From assembly GCA_019090455.1 (NCBI GenBank), contig JAHRWA010000015.1, positions 62,001 through 126,000 on the forward strand: a stretch of 64,000 nt of DNA, written 5' to 3'. This stretch comes from Pseudomonadales bacterium. GTDB taxonomy: Bacteria; Pseudomonadota; Gammaproteobacteria; Pseudomonadales; DC-out160. The notes beneath the pieces are model-generated. The model was not told the DNA's origin, did not search any database, and saw only the letters and a list, made by a program, of their open reading frames with translations. The position numbers were made by a program, and so were the translations under genes. Below are positions 44,362 to 52,995 of the stretch, piece by piece. Numbering within the stretch: the stretch's first letter is position 1; each line of letters opens with the position of its first letter.

Positions 44362-45498
44362 ATGGTAGAAGCGGAAGACTTGGCAATTGATGAAGTGACT
44401 TCTCAAGAGGGGGGCGGTCAGGTGGCGGATAATAGTGAAAGTGAAGCCGTTGCTAGGAGTGATTCGCCTCAACAAGAAGAGATGCCCTTCGCTATTGTCT
44501 ATGGTGAAGCGGTTACTGCGGTACCGCAGGATTTATATATACCACCCGATGCATTAGAGGTTTTTTTAGAGGCATTTGAAGGACCTTTAGACCTGTTATT
44601 ATATTTAATCAAAAGACAGAATCTAGACATACTCGATGTCCAAGTTTCCGAAATTACGAAGCAATACGTTGAATATGTAGAATTGATGCGCGCAGCCAAT
44701 TTTGACTTGGCTGCGGAATACTTGGTTATGGCGGCGTTGCTGGGAGAAATTAAATCTCGCTCCTTATTACCTCGTCCAAAACATGATGAAGGAGAAGAAT
44801 CAGATCCTCGAGCGGAATTGATTCGACGATTACAAGAGTACGAACGATACAAGCAAGCAGCGGAAGATATTGAAATCATCCCGCGAATAGGGAGGGACTT
44901 GTTTCTCGGTACGGCACAAGCGCCCTCGGTTCAAGCTGAGAAACCATTGCCTGATGTCGATTTACGGGAAGTGTTGTTGGCGTTACAGGAAGTTTTGTTA
45001 CGGGCTGATATGTTTGAGCACCATAAGATAGCGAGAGAAACACTCTCTACTCGTGAAAGGATGTCTCAAGTTTTAGATCAAATTCGTCATCGTCGCTTTG
45101 TTCCTTTTGGTGCGCTATTTACCGTGGAAGAGGGTCGTTTAGGCGTAGTCGTTACTTTTTTAGCGATTTTAGAATTAGTGAAAGAGTCATTGATCGAATT
45201 AATTCAGACAGAGGCGTACGCCCCTATACATGTTCGTGCGAGAGAGGATGCCCTTTCTGAGTCCGAGTCGGCTGTTGCGATGGAGGAGGAGTTGTCTGGC
45301 ATCGTTGAGGATGACGATACTTACGAGCTGAGTGAACTGCAACAAGAAGAAGTTCGAGCGCAAAAAGAGTTGGAAGACTTGTCGATACCGGATGACTTTT
45401 CTATTTTAAGTGAGCGTGATGATGCCGCTAATACCGAAGAAGATGAAGTGGCGGTTGAATTGCTCGAAAACCGAAATAAAGATGCTTTCAAACCTTAA
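44362..45498 (+). CDS. scpA: segregation and condensation protein A (ScpA)
   Basis: A 378-residue kleisin that bridges SMC-type condensin with ScpB for chromosome segregation. The core LEVFLEAFEGPLDLLLYLIKRQNLDILDV (in pieces) lies around residues 66-95, with the SRSLLPRP segment after it, and the winged-helix C-part FVPFGALFTVEEGRLGVVVTFLAILELVKE. It has an N-terminal acidic extension of about 65 residues and a C-terminal acidic tail of about 75 residues (LQQEEVRAQKELEDLS), longer than the usual 250-300 residues. scpB follows immediately. Confidence 0.92.
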   Translation: MVEAEDLAIDEVTSQEGGGQVADNSESEAVARSDSPQQEEMPFAIVYGEAVTAVPQDLYIPPDALEVFLEAFEGPLDLLLYLIKRQNLDILDVQVSEITKQYVEYVELMRAANFDLAAEYLVMAALLGEIKSRSLLPRPKHDEGEESDPRAELIRRLQEYERYKQAAEDIEIIPRIGRDLFLGTAQAPSVQAEKPLPDVDLREVLLALQEVLLRADMFEHHKIARETLSTRERMSQVLDQIRHRRFVPFGALFTVEEGRLGVVVTFLAILELVKESLIELIQTEAYAPIHVRAREDALSESESAVAMEEELSGIVEDDDTYELSELQQEEVRAQKELEDLSIPDDFSILSERDDAANTEEDEVAVELLENRNKDAFKP

Positions 45499-45520
45499 CT
45501 AGAGATGTGTGTTGAGTGCT

Positions 45521-46339
45521 ATGGCTGTTGAAAAAGAGCAACTTAAAAAAATAGTAGAAGGCGCCTTATTTGCGTCGGATAAACCGCTTACTGTTGATAA
45601 CCTGGCGCGGCTTTTTTTTGAAGGTGATCTTGATTCTAAAAAGGATATAAGTGAAGCGATAGAGGAATTGCAAGGCGAGTACGACAGTCGTGGAGTTGAG
45701 TTGAAGGAGGTGTCTTCGGGGTTTCGTTTTCAAGTGCGAACAGAAGTCGGTGAATGGGTGAGTCGTCTTTGGGATGAGAAGCCACCGCGATATTCTAGAG
45801 CATTGCTCGAAACGCTAGCATTGGTTGCCTACAGACAACCTATTACGCGAGGTGAAATCGAAGGGATTAGGGGAGTGAGTGTCAGTTCTCATATCATGCG
45901 GTCTTTGCTGGAGCGGGATTGGGTACGTGTAGTGGGGCATCGAGATGTGCCGGGGCGACCTGCAATGTACGCAACAACTCGAGGCTTTCTTGATTATTTT
46001 AATCTTACCAATTTAAATGAGCTTCCGTCCCTCGCTGAAATTCGAGATTTCGATAAGATTAATGAAGAATTGGAATTGTTAGATCATGGTAGTAGTCAAG
46101 CTGTATCAACCCATAAAGCGGATGGCGATGTTGCCGATACGACTGATTTAGACGCTAAAGTGAATGATCAAGAAAACGAAATTATAGAAGAAATCAGCGA
46201 TTCCCTGTCAGAGGATCGTGATAGTAGTAGTTTAGGCTTAACTTTCAAAGAGTTAGCCGATAGGATACCGAATAAGGAACATTCGGAAGAAGATGTGGAT
46301 ACTGTTTCGGAGGAAGCAGAAATACCTACTGATGTCTAG
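45521..46339 (+). CDS. scpB: segregation and condensation protein B (ScpB)
   Basis: A 272-residue partner of ScpA in the SMC complex, with two winged-helix domains: KKIVEGALFASDKPLTVDNLA, SSGFRFQVRTEVGEWV, LLETLALVAYRQPITRGEIEGIRGVS (in pieces) and GRPAMYATTRGFLDYFNL. ATG 45521 (MAVEKEQLKK) is the chosen start; a GTG at 45509 in frame is possible but lies too close to its AGAG. The C-terminal 90 residues are acidic and low-complexity, beyond the usual length. scpA lies 22 bp upstream and rluB follows. Confidence 0.9.
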   Translation: MAVEKEQLKKIVEGALFASDKPLTVDNLARLFFEGDLDSKKDISEAIEELQGEYDSRGVELKEVSSGFRFQVRTEVGEWVSRLWDEKPPRYSRALLETLALVAYRQPITRGEIEGIRGVSVSSHIMRSLLERDWVRVVGHRDVPGRPAMYATTRGFLDYFNLTNLNELPSLAEIRDFDKINEELELLDHGSSQAVSTHKADGDVADTTDLDAKVNDQENEIIEEISDSLSEDRDSSSLGLTFKELADRIPNKEHSEEDVDTVSEEAEIPTDV

Positions 46340-46400
46340 ACTGATAGATATAAGACAAAATCTATCTGCTAAGCATCTCAACCTGGATTTAACTGAGTTA

Positions 46401-47237
46401 ATGTCTGAGAAAATACAAAAAGTGCTAGCTCGATGTGGATTGGGTTCCCGACGATCTCTGGAAGAGTGGATCGTTGCTGGCCGAGTTAGTGTTAATGGTA
46501 CGGTTGCAACTTTAGGTGATCGGGTTAGTCCGGATGATGTACTTCGTGTGGATGGCCGTATTGTGTCATTTAAAGAGGAAAGTGAAATGCGCCGCCGCGT
46601 TATTATGTATAACAAAGTGGAAGGAGAGGTTTGTACTCGTACAGATCCTGAGGGTCGCAGCACTGTGTTTGATCACCTGCCGAAATTAAATGGTGAGAGA
46701 TGGGTTGCTGTCGGTCGGTTGGATATTAATACAACTGGATTGATGCTTTTTACCACTGATGGTGATTTGGCAAACCGAATGATGCATCCTTCCTCGCAGA
46801 TCGAGCGGGAGTATGCGGTACGAGTTCGAGGTCAGGTAACTGAACAAATGCTTCAAAACCTCACTACAGGTGTTGAGCTAGAAGACGGCAATGTGAAGTT
46901 TGACAGCATATTTGATTCCGGTGGCGAAGGCAGTAATCACTGGTATCACGTTGTATTGCGAGAAGGGAAAAAGCGTGAAGTACGTCGTTTGTGGGAATCG
47001 CAAGACGTGCAAGTGAGTCGGTTGATTCGAGTGCGGTTTGCTCACGTCGAATTGCCCCGTTCATTGAAGCAAGGGAAGTGGGCTGAACTGGATAGCAAGG
47101 ATGTAGACAAGATATCAGAATCGGTAGGCGTACCATTAAAAAAACGAACCGGTTTATATGGGCGACAGAAGATGCGCACGGTTAGGCAGGAAGAAAAAGA
47201 AAAACGTAGCGGATATCTGCGCCGTCGTCGAAACTGA
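46401..47237 (+). CDS. rluB: 23S rRNA pseudouridine synthase RluB
   Basis: A 278-residue pseudouridine synthase of the RsuA/RluB/RluE/RluF family that modifies U2605 of 23S rRNA. N-terminal S4 RNA-binding domain (EKIQKVLARCGLGSRRSLEEWI, VSVNG), then the catalytic GRLDINTTGLMLFTTDGDLANR with the nucleophilic Asp, and a late basic tail (RQEEKEKRSGYLRRRRN). ATG 46401 (MSEKIQKV) is the start; the frame is open upstream into scpB, but the homology begins here. Always beside scpB in Pseudomonas relatives. Confidence 0.93.
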   Translation: MSEKIQKVLARCGLGSRRSLEEWIVAGRVSVNGTVATLGDRVSPDDVLRVDGRIVSFKEESEMRRRVIMYNKVEGEVCTRTDPEGRSTVFDHLPKLNGERWVAVGRLDINTTGLMLFTTDGDLANRMMHPSSQIEREYAVRVRGQVTEQMLQNLTTGVELEDGNVKFDSIFDSGGEGSNHWYHVVLREGKKREVRRLWESQDVQVSRLIRVRFAHVELPRSLKQGKWAELDSKDVDKISESVGVPLKKRTGLYGRQKMRTVRQEEKEKRSGYLRRRRN

Positions 47238-47288
47238 ACGTACCCACGTTAAAGCTAAAACTAAATTCAGCATGTAATGCAGAGAAAA

Positions 47289-47325
47289 GTCGTAATCTAA
47301 TCGGCGTAGCAGACTAGATTACGAC
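47289..47325 (-). terminator. terminator of the minus-strand diguanylate cyclase gene
   Basis: GTCGTAATCTA (47289-47299) and TAGATTACGAC (47315-47325) form a perfect 11 bp stem. Read on the minus strand it is followed by TTTTCTC, so it terminates the cyclase transcript; the stem overlaps the cyclase stop codon (47297). Confidence 0.7.
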
Positions 47326-48262
47326 CATTCGATTTGGCTGTATAAAGTGCTTCGTCAGCTTTTTCAAGTAGTTCTTCAGCATTGTTATTGGATAGCGTGG
47401 CACAGCCAATACTGACGGTTACCGGTATTGGCCTCTGGCCAGTTTCCTGTACGCAAGATAGCTTTTCTATCGCAGCTCTAATTCGCTCAGAGATAACTTT
47501 AGCGCCTTTTTTATCAGTTTTACTCAATAACACGACAAACTCTTCACCGCCATATCGAAAGGTCATATCCGCACAGCGGCTTCTATTTTGAATTTCCTTT
47601 GCAACCTGCTTTAGTACCCTGTCTCCAGTAGTGTGGCCGTATTGATCGTTAACGTTTTTGAAATGATCCAAATCGATGATCAACAATGATAGCGGTTGGT
47701 CGTAGCGTCTCGATAATTCAACTTCTCTGTCCAGTGATGTGTTTAGCGATAATCTATTGCCCGCGCCAGTCAACGCATCCGTGAGAGCGGAGTTCATCGC
47801 TTCGCGATATTTGAGTGCATTTCGAATTGGGTAAATCGCTGTGCACATTAGCAATTCTAGGGTATCAATTTCAGCATCAGTAAAGCGAGTTCTGCGAGTA
47901 AAGACTAATTCACCTAAGTGGTCATCTTGCGTGCGTAGGCGATAGGTGCAATTGTGTCGTTTCCTTTCCCCTAGATTGATCTGCACATCGGAAGCTGTGT
48001 TCTGATAGTGACAACTTCCTATTTCAATTATGGATGAGACTTCTTTTCTAAAAAGAGAGAGTAATTCATTTAGGTCTAAGGAAGTTTGCAAAAGGGCGTA
48101 AAGGTGATTTCTAGTGTCTTCGACCGTTCTTGTCGTCCCCTTTTCGAATTGAGGTTGGTTGAATGTCGATGCGGCGCTCAAGTGAGGCATATGACCTGTG
48201 ATTGATTTATTTTTTGAAGCAGAGCGATTTTTTTGTTGTACAGCAATATTTGAAGCCATCAT
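47297..48262 (-). CDS. diguanylate cyclase (sensor domain plus GGDEF)
   Basis: A 321-residue protein. The N-terminal part (about 45-160; HNCTYRLRTQDDHLGELVFTRRTRF, FTDAEIDTLELLMC) resembles a GAF-type sensor; no transmembrane helix is seen, so it is cytoplasmic. The C-terminal GGDEF domain has LTDALTGAGNRLSL, DLDHFKNVNDQYGH and the active site RYGGEEFVVLL; the inhibitory RCAD lies 5 residues before. It makes c-di-GMP. Its position beside rluB and near mupP/ubiG is like that of a GGDEF gene in Pseudomonas. Its input signal is unknown. Confidence 0.88.
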   Translation of the reverse strand: MMASNIAVQQKNRSASKNKSITGHMPHLSAASTFNQPQFEKGTTRTVEDTRNHLYALLQTSLDLNELLSLFRKEVSSIIEIGSCHYQNTASDVQINLGERKRHNCTYRLRTQDDHLGELVFTRRTRFTDAEIDTLELLMCTAIYPIRNALKYREAMNSALTDALTGAGNRLSLNTSLDREVELSRRYDQPLSLLIIDLDHFKNVNDQYGHTTGDRVLKQVAKEIQNRSRCADMTFRYGGEEFVVLLSKTDKKGAKVISERIRAAIEKLSCVQETGQRPIPVTVSIGCATLSNNNAEELLEKADEALYTAKSNGRNLVCYAD

Positions 48263-48535
48263 GCAATCCCTAGAATATCAAAACTCACAAGAAACCTAGC
48301 GATTATCATGCCAAAGTAATAGCTGAAGGGGGCGATACAAAATAAGTATAGATGTTTCAATGACTTATTATCGGGTGAAAACTCTATGAGTCTAGATGGT
48401 CGAGGGGATGTATACCTTTATCCCCTATTTATGACAGAAAATTGGCTTTTTAATAAGCGCTGGAGAGGTGATAGCGGAAGATGTTGTTGGTTTCTGTAAT
48501 GCGGTTAATTTTGTCCTTTTGTTCAAATTAGCCAT

Positions 48536-49252
48536 TCAATAACGTAATTTCGAAATCGATGGAAATAGGAGAGGTAGTATTTCTAAAATTGAATTAATGG
48601 AGAAATCTGCCTCCCAAGAACTAGGGTCTTCATTGTCTTCAATGTACCCGTAGAGTGCGGCAACAGTTTGCATTCCCGCATTTCTGCCTGATTCGATGTC
48701 TCGAAGGTGGTCGCCTACATACAGGCACTTGTCGCTTTTCACTTGAAGTTCTGAAGCTGCAAGATAGAGAGGTTCGGGGTGGGGTTTGGGGTGAGAGACA
48801 TGGTCGGGGCAGATTAGGGTACCGCACTTTAACCCTAAATCTCGTATAAGAGGTATGGCATAAAGGCTGGGTTTATTGGTCACAATTCCCCAAGGTAATT
48901 GCTTTTCCTCTATAGTCGCAATGAGTTTGTCACCGCCTGGGAATAGGCGGGATTTCACAGAGAGATTGTCGGCATAGATGGTAAGAAGACGATCTCGTAG
49001 TAAAGCAAAACTCTCGTCGTTCTCATTCAAACCAAAAGCTAAGGTAACCAATGCCCGCGCGCCGTGGGAAACTGTTTTTCGAATGACATCGTCTGCCAGT
49101 GGCGCTTTATTTTCTTCTGCTAACAAAAGATTAAGTGATGAAATAAAATCAGGCGCGGTATCAATTAACGTGCCATCCAAATCAAATAAAACCGCATCAA
49201 AAAGGGATTTGTCGGTGTTCTTTTGTTGTAACTGGTTTTCATTTATTGGCAT
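48536..49252 (-). CDS. mupP: HAD phosphatase MupP/Gph-like
   Basis: A 238-residue HAD-superfamily phosphatase. Motif I FDAVLFDLDGTLIDTAPD (nucleophilic Asp), motif II GIVTNKP, the Lys HPKPHPEPL and motif IV VGDHLRDIESGRNAG are all visible. The family covers phosphoglycolate phosphatase and MupP, which dephosphorylates MurNAc-6-phosphate in Pseudomonas peptidoglycan recycling. The position next to ubiG is that of mupP in Pseudomonas, so MupP is favoured; Gph activity cannot be excluded from sequence. It begins 34 bp from the ubiG stop. Confidence 0.85.
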   Translation of the reverse strand: MPINENQLQQKNTDKSLFDAVLFDLDGTLIDTAPDFISSLNLLLAEENKAPLADDVIRKTVSHGARALVTLAFGLNENDESFALLRDRLLTIYADNLSVKSRLFPGGDKLIATIEEKQLPWGIVTNKPSLYAIPLIRDLGLKCGTLICPDHVSHPKPHPEPLYLAASELQVKSDKCLYVGDHLRDIESGRNAGMQTVAALYGYIEDNEDPSSWEADFSINSILEILPLLFPSISKLRY

Positions 49253-49286
49253 AGCTGGTGATACTTCCGCTAAAGGTGAATGATGA

Positions 49287-50024
49287 TTAGATGGGTTTTG
49301 TCGCCCAGAGCATATAATTGACGTCTACATCCTTAGACAGTTTGTAAACTTGAGTCAGAGGATTGAAGGTGAGCCCTATCATTTCTTGCAAGTCTAAATC
49401 CGCTTCTCGTAACCAGCCAGAAAGTTCCGATGGTCTGATGAAACGTGCATATTCGTGTGTTCCTCTGGGAAGCATATTCAACACATACTCCGCACCAACG
49501 ATGGCCAGTAAAAACGATTTGGGATTGCGATTGATGGTTGAGAAAAAAAGATTACCGCCCGGCTTTGCTAAATCGTAACAGGCTTTGATAACGGATAATG
49601 GATCAGGAACATGTTCGAGCATTTCCAAGCAGGTAACGACATCGAATTCACCAGGGCGCTTTTCGGCGAGCGCCTCTACGGTGGATCGCTCATAGTTTAC
49701 ATTGACTCCGCTTTCGGCCTGATGGATTCGCGCAACAGATAATGGTGCTTCTCCCATATCAATCCCTAGTACCTGCGCTCCACGTTGAGCCATGGCTTCC
49801 GATAGGATGCCGCCGCCACAACCCACATCGATGGCTTTTTTCCCTGCAAGTACCGCTCGTTGATCAATGAAATTAGTGCGCAATGGATTGATCTCGTGTA
49901 GTGGTTTGAAGTCACCCTTTTTATCCCACCATTGCGAGGCCAAGGCTTCGAACTTAGCAATCTCTGCAGGGTCTACGTTTTGATTTGAATCTGATGAATG
50001 GGTGTTATCTGTTTTAGTGCTCAT
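49287..50024 (-). CDS. ubiG: ubiquinone biosynthesis O-methyltransferase UbiG
   Basis: A 245-residue SAM-dependent methyltransferase performing the two O-methylation steps of ubiquinone synthesis. The SAM motif is [26 protein letters not shown] (in pieces), followed by [13 protein letters not shown] and [15 protein letters not shown], and the membrane-contact region [18 protein letters not shown] is a UbiG hallmark ([16 protein letters not shown]). ATG 50024 (MSTKTDNTH). The 14-15 bp tandem repeat lies 16 bp upstream of its start. Sits between mtaD and mupP as in Pseudomonas. Confidence 0.95.
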   Translation of the reverse strand: MSTKTDNTHSSDSNQNVDPAEIAKFEALASQWWDKKGDFKPLHEINPLRTNFIDQRAVLAGKKAIDVGCGGGILSEAMAQRGAQVLGIDMGEAPLSVARIHQAESGVNVNYERSTVEALAEKRPGEFDVVTCLEMLEHVPDPLSVIKACYDLAKPGGNLFFSTINRNPKSFLLAIVGAEYVLNMLPRGTHEYARFIRPSELSGWLREADLDLQEMIGLTFNPLTQVYKLSKDVDVNYMLWATKPI

Positions 50025-50039
50025 GGCTTTAAACTCTAT

Positions 50040-50107
50040 ATTTTTAGACCCAGTATTTTAGACCCTGTATTACAGGTTCAGTATTTCAGGTTCTGTATTA
50101 TTGACAT
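50040..50107. repeat. degenerate tandem repeat, about 4.7 x 14-15 bp
   Basis: Units begin at 50040, 50055, 50069 and 50083, each starting ATT and ending in GT (ATTTTTAGACCCAGT, ATTTTAGACCCTGT, ATTACAGGTTCAGT, ATTTCAGGTTCTGT), then a partial unit. It fills the gap between the mtaD stop and the ubiG ribosome-binding region. Confidence 0.85.
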
Positions 50108-51475
50108 CTAATCATGCTGGGCGATCTTATCTGCCCAATCTCTTGCGGCTTTTAGTATGCTGCTTTCATCCAAAGTCGTGAGGTGTTGATTGTCGAGCAT
50201 TCTGCGACCAGCGATCCAGACATCGGTGACTTTGTCGGAATTACATGCGTATACCAATTGCGAAATCACGTGATATACCGGTTGGCACTCTGGTGAGTTC
50301 GTAGTGACTGCCACAATATCCGCTTCTTTGCCTACTTCCAAACTCCCCACATGATCATCGATACCCAGTGCTTTGGCTCCATTAAGCGTCGCCATCTTTA
50401 ATGCTTGTGCTGCGGGTAGTGCCGAGGCATCGCCTGCAACGGCTTTCGCGAGTAACGCAGCGGTGCGCATTTCACTAAACATATCTAAGTCATTGTTGCT
50501 GGCAGCACCGTCGGTGCCAAGAGCGACATTGATTCCAGCTTCCATTAGTTTAGCCGTGGGGCAAAACCCGCTCGCCAATTTTAGGTTTGATTCGGGGCAA
50601 TGAATAACATGAGATCCACTGTCTCTTAATAGTGCCAGATCATTGTCATCGACTTGCGTCATATGGACCGCTTGGAGTCTCGGTGTTAACAGTCCGAGAT
50701 CGTGGAGTCGTTGGATTGGTCGCTTGCCTGTTGCGTTTTTGGCGTCTTCTACTTCATCCTGTGTTTCGTGTAAATGTATTTGAATAGTGCCGTCCATTTC
50801 TTCCGCCAAGGTTTGAATTCGGCTAAGGGGTTGGTCGGATACGGTGTAAGGAGCGTGCGGGCCGAAATTCACATTGATTAAAGGATGGTTACGATAGTCG
50901 TCGTGTAGCTGGATGCCCTTATGTATGTACTCATCGGCATTCTGTGCCCAAGCGGAGGGAAAATCTAAAATGGGAACGGAGATGTTAGCTCTGATTCCCG
51001 ATTCTTGAGCTGCCTTGCCGACGATGTTAGGGAAAAAGTACATGTCGCTAAAACAAGTAGTGCCGCCGCGCAGCATTTCGGCGAAAGCCAGCATGCTGCC
51101 ATCCCAGACAAACTGTTCGTTTACCCACTTTTCTTCCGCTGGCCAAATATGATGACTCAACCAATCCTTTAGAGTAAGGTCATCCGCCATACCGCGGAAT
51201 AAAGACATTGCCGCATGAGTATGGGCGTTTATCAGTCCGGGAATGAGGATGTGCTCGCTTAGTTCAGTCACATCCGTGGCGCGGTAGCGTTTTCTGGCAA
51301 GTTCTGAATCGAGAATATCGACAATTTTGCCGTCAATAATCGCGATAGAATGGTGCGTCAGTATTCGTTCACTATTCGAATCTTCCACGGGGACGATCCA
51401 TCGGGCGTGAATTAACGAGTCCACGGTTTCTACTGCTGAATTTCCTACAGAATTTATCTCAGTCATAACCAACAT
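50108..51475 (-). CDS. mtaD: TRZ/ATZ amidohydrolase, probable methylthioadenosine/S-adenosylhomocysteine deaminase
   Basis: A 455-residue metal-dependent hydrolase that deaminates 5'-methylthioadenosine and related adenosines. Zinc ligands appear in GLINAHTHAAMS, TIQIHLHETQDE and GTDGAASNNDLDMFSEM; HLHE and GTDGAAS are strong markers. ATG 51475 is the first in-frame ATG; ATG 51466 is an alternative, and neither has a strong ribosome-binding site. It diverges from mtnA, which works in the same methionine-salvage pathway, with 116 bp between the start codons. This pairing is conserved in Pseudomonas. Confidence 0.9.
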   Translation of the reverse strand: MLVMTEINSVGNSAVETVDSLIHARWIVPVEDSNSERILTHHSIAIIDGKIVDILDSELARKRYRATDVTELSEHILIPGLINAHTHAAMSLFRGMADDLTLKDWLSHHIWPAEEKWVNEQFVWDGSMLAFAEMLRGGTTCFSDMYFFPNIVGKAAQESGIRANISVPILDFPSAWAQNADEYIHKGIQLHDDYRNHPLINVNFGPHAPYTVSDQPLSRIQTLAEEMDGTIQIHLHETQDEVEDAKNATGKRPIQRLHDLGLLTPRLQAVHMTQVDDNDLALLRDSGSHVIHCPESNLKLASGFCPTAKLMEAGINVALGTDGAASNNDLDMFSEMRTAALLAKAVAGDASALPAAQALKMATLNGAKALGIDDHVGSLEVGKEADIVAVTTNSPECQPVYHVISQLVYACNSDKVTDVWIAGRRMLDNQHLTTLDESSILKAARDWADKIAQHD

Positions 51476-51591
51476 TTTCAGTTAAATAAAGATTCGCAGT
51501 ATAACGGATCAATGGCCTATGGGTATATTGCCCTATGGTGACCTATAACAATCTATAAAAGTCTTTGAATTCGAACCCTGGGAGATATGCC

Positions 51592-52656
51592 TTGATCAAT
51601 ACCCGAGTGAAAGCCATTGAGTGGGAGGGGGGGCGTCTTAAACTGCTGGATCAGCGTCTTTTGCCGCAACAAGAAATATACCTGCACATCGATGATGTTC
51701 AATCTGTTTTTGATGCCATCCGAGATATGGTGGTGCGGGGTGCGCCGGCTATCGGTATCGTTGCGGCCTATGGGGTGGTCTTGTCTGCTAGAGCGCATTG
51801 TTCCGATCAGAGGCAAGATAGTGAAGATGCTAGCTGGTCTGAGAAGATAGGAAAAGATATCGAGTTTCTTCGGCAATCACGTCCTACCGCGATTAATTTA
51901 TTTTGGGCGTTAGATTGCATGTCAGGCTTGCTATCAAAACTGCATAGAGAAAATGCCGAGAGACAGTTGCTGACGATGGCCAGTCAAATTCATCAAGACG
52001 ATTGGGATGCAAATAGAGTGATGGGTGGATTGGGGGCGGAGTTAATCGCGAATTCCGATACTCGTCGAACCGCCGTTTTAACGCATTGCAATGCAGGTGC
52101 TTTAGCAACGGGAGGATATGGCACGGCTCTCGGTGTGATACGTAGTGGAGTTGAGCAAGGTGTTATTACTAAAGTTTACGCGGATGAGACGCGGCCGTGG
52201 TTGCAGGGCGCGAGATTAACCGCTTGGGAGTTGAGTCAGGATAACATCCCCTGCTACTTGTTGGCTGACTCGGCTGCCTCACATATGATGAAACAGGGAG
52301 AGATAGGTTGGGTTATCGTAGGTTCAGATCGAATTGCGGCTAACGGAGATGTAGCTAATAAAATAGGGACCTACCAGCTTGCCATTGCTGCTCGGTATCA
52401 TGGTATTAAATTCATGGTGGTGGCGCCCACTTCTACGATCGATTTAGCTGTTGCAAGTGGCGTGCAGATTCCAATAGAGCAGCGACATTCAGATGAAATA
52501 GTGACTTTTTCAGGTGCTAATATTGCACCACCTGAGGTCTCTGCTGTGAACCCAGTATTTGATGTGACCCCTGCAGAATTAGTGGATGCAATTGTGACCG
52601 AAAAAGGGGTGGTTGAGTCTCCGTGTTTCGAAGGGATTGCTGCGTTATTTTCATAA
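51592..52656 (+). CDS. mtnA: methylthioribose-1-phosphate isomerase MtnA
   Basis: A 354-residue eIF2B-like isomerase that converts methylthioribose-1-phosphate to methylthioribulose-1-phosphate in methionine salvage. Motifs RGAPAIGIVAAYG, CNAGALATGGYGTALG, ADETRPWLQGARLTAWEL and GSDRIAANGDVANKIGTY are characteristic. I place the start at TTG 51592 (MINTRVKAIEW), preceded by GGGAGA at 51580-51585; the frame is open to TTG 51565. A divergent partner to mtaD and first in the plus-strand block leading to gyrA. Confidence 0.93.
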   Translation: MINTRVKAIEWEGGRLKLLDQRLLPQQEIYLHIDDVQSVFDAIRDMVVRGAPAIGIVAAYGVVLSARAHCSDQRQDSEDASWSEKIGKDIEFLRQSRPTAINLFWALDCMSGLLSKLHRENAERQLLTMASQIHQDDWDANRVMGGLGAELIANSDTRRTAVLTHCNAGALATGGYGTALGVIRSGVEQGVITKVYADETRPWLQGARLTAWELSQDNIPCYLLADSAASHMMKQGEIGWVIVGSDRIAANGDVANKIGTYQLAIAARYHGIKFMVVAPTSTIDLAVASGVQIPIEQRHSDEIVTFSGANIAPPEVSAVNPVFDVTPAELVDAIVTEKGVVESPCFEGIAALFS

Positions 52657-52995
52657 ATATTGGGGTTTTAGAAGGCTGATTTATGGTAGAATTTCAGGTT
52701 TTAATCAGACGTGATTTTGGGATTGTTTCAAACCTAAGAGTCTAGCTGTACGAGAATGTATTTTGTTCACTATAGGCTCCAGTTAGCTCGTTAATTCAAT
52801 CAATAAATGGGCTGAACCCCATTTATTGATTGAAAAGTAGGCTCGGTATAATTGAGCTGAACTTTTTGAGGTTAATGGTCTACGTTTATTGGGTTTGAAC
52901 AGGATCGTGAGGTTTGTTGTGAGCTGTATTAAAGAAGTTTATATGGGTCACTGCAGAATATTTTTAGGCATTAGAAGTCCTAAGGTAGATTACAC
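52657..52995. other. gyrA upstream region
   Basis: Non-coding region between mtnA and gyrA. It holds the 17 bp inverted repeat at 52795-52834 and a TATAAT at 52847-52852. The best -35 candidate (TTGATT at 52826-52831) would overlap the right arm of the inverted repeat, with a short 15 bp spacing. About 145 bp of leader follows before gyrA. Confidence 0.45.
52795..52834. repeat. 17 bp perfect inverted repeat in the gyrA upstream region
   Basis: TTCAATCAATAAATGGG (52795-52811) and its exact complement at 52818-52834 around CTGAAC. No T-run follows on either strand, so it is not a canonical terminator. Confidence 0.85.

Noticed and set aside
51510-51560. CCTATGG repeats in the mtaD/mtnA divergent promoter
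   Set aside because: Spacing is irregular (about 16 and 10 bp), so no tandem array is claimed.
51568-51590. TTCGAACCC-like T-loop motif suggesting a tRNA
   Set aside because: The flanking bases do not form the T-stem or the acceptor stem on either strand.
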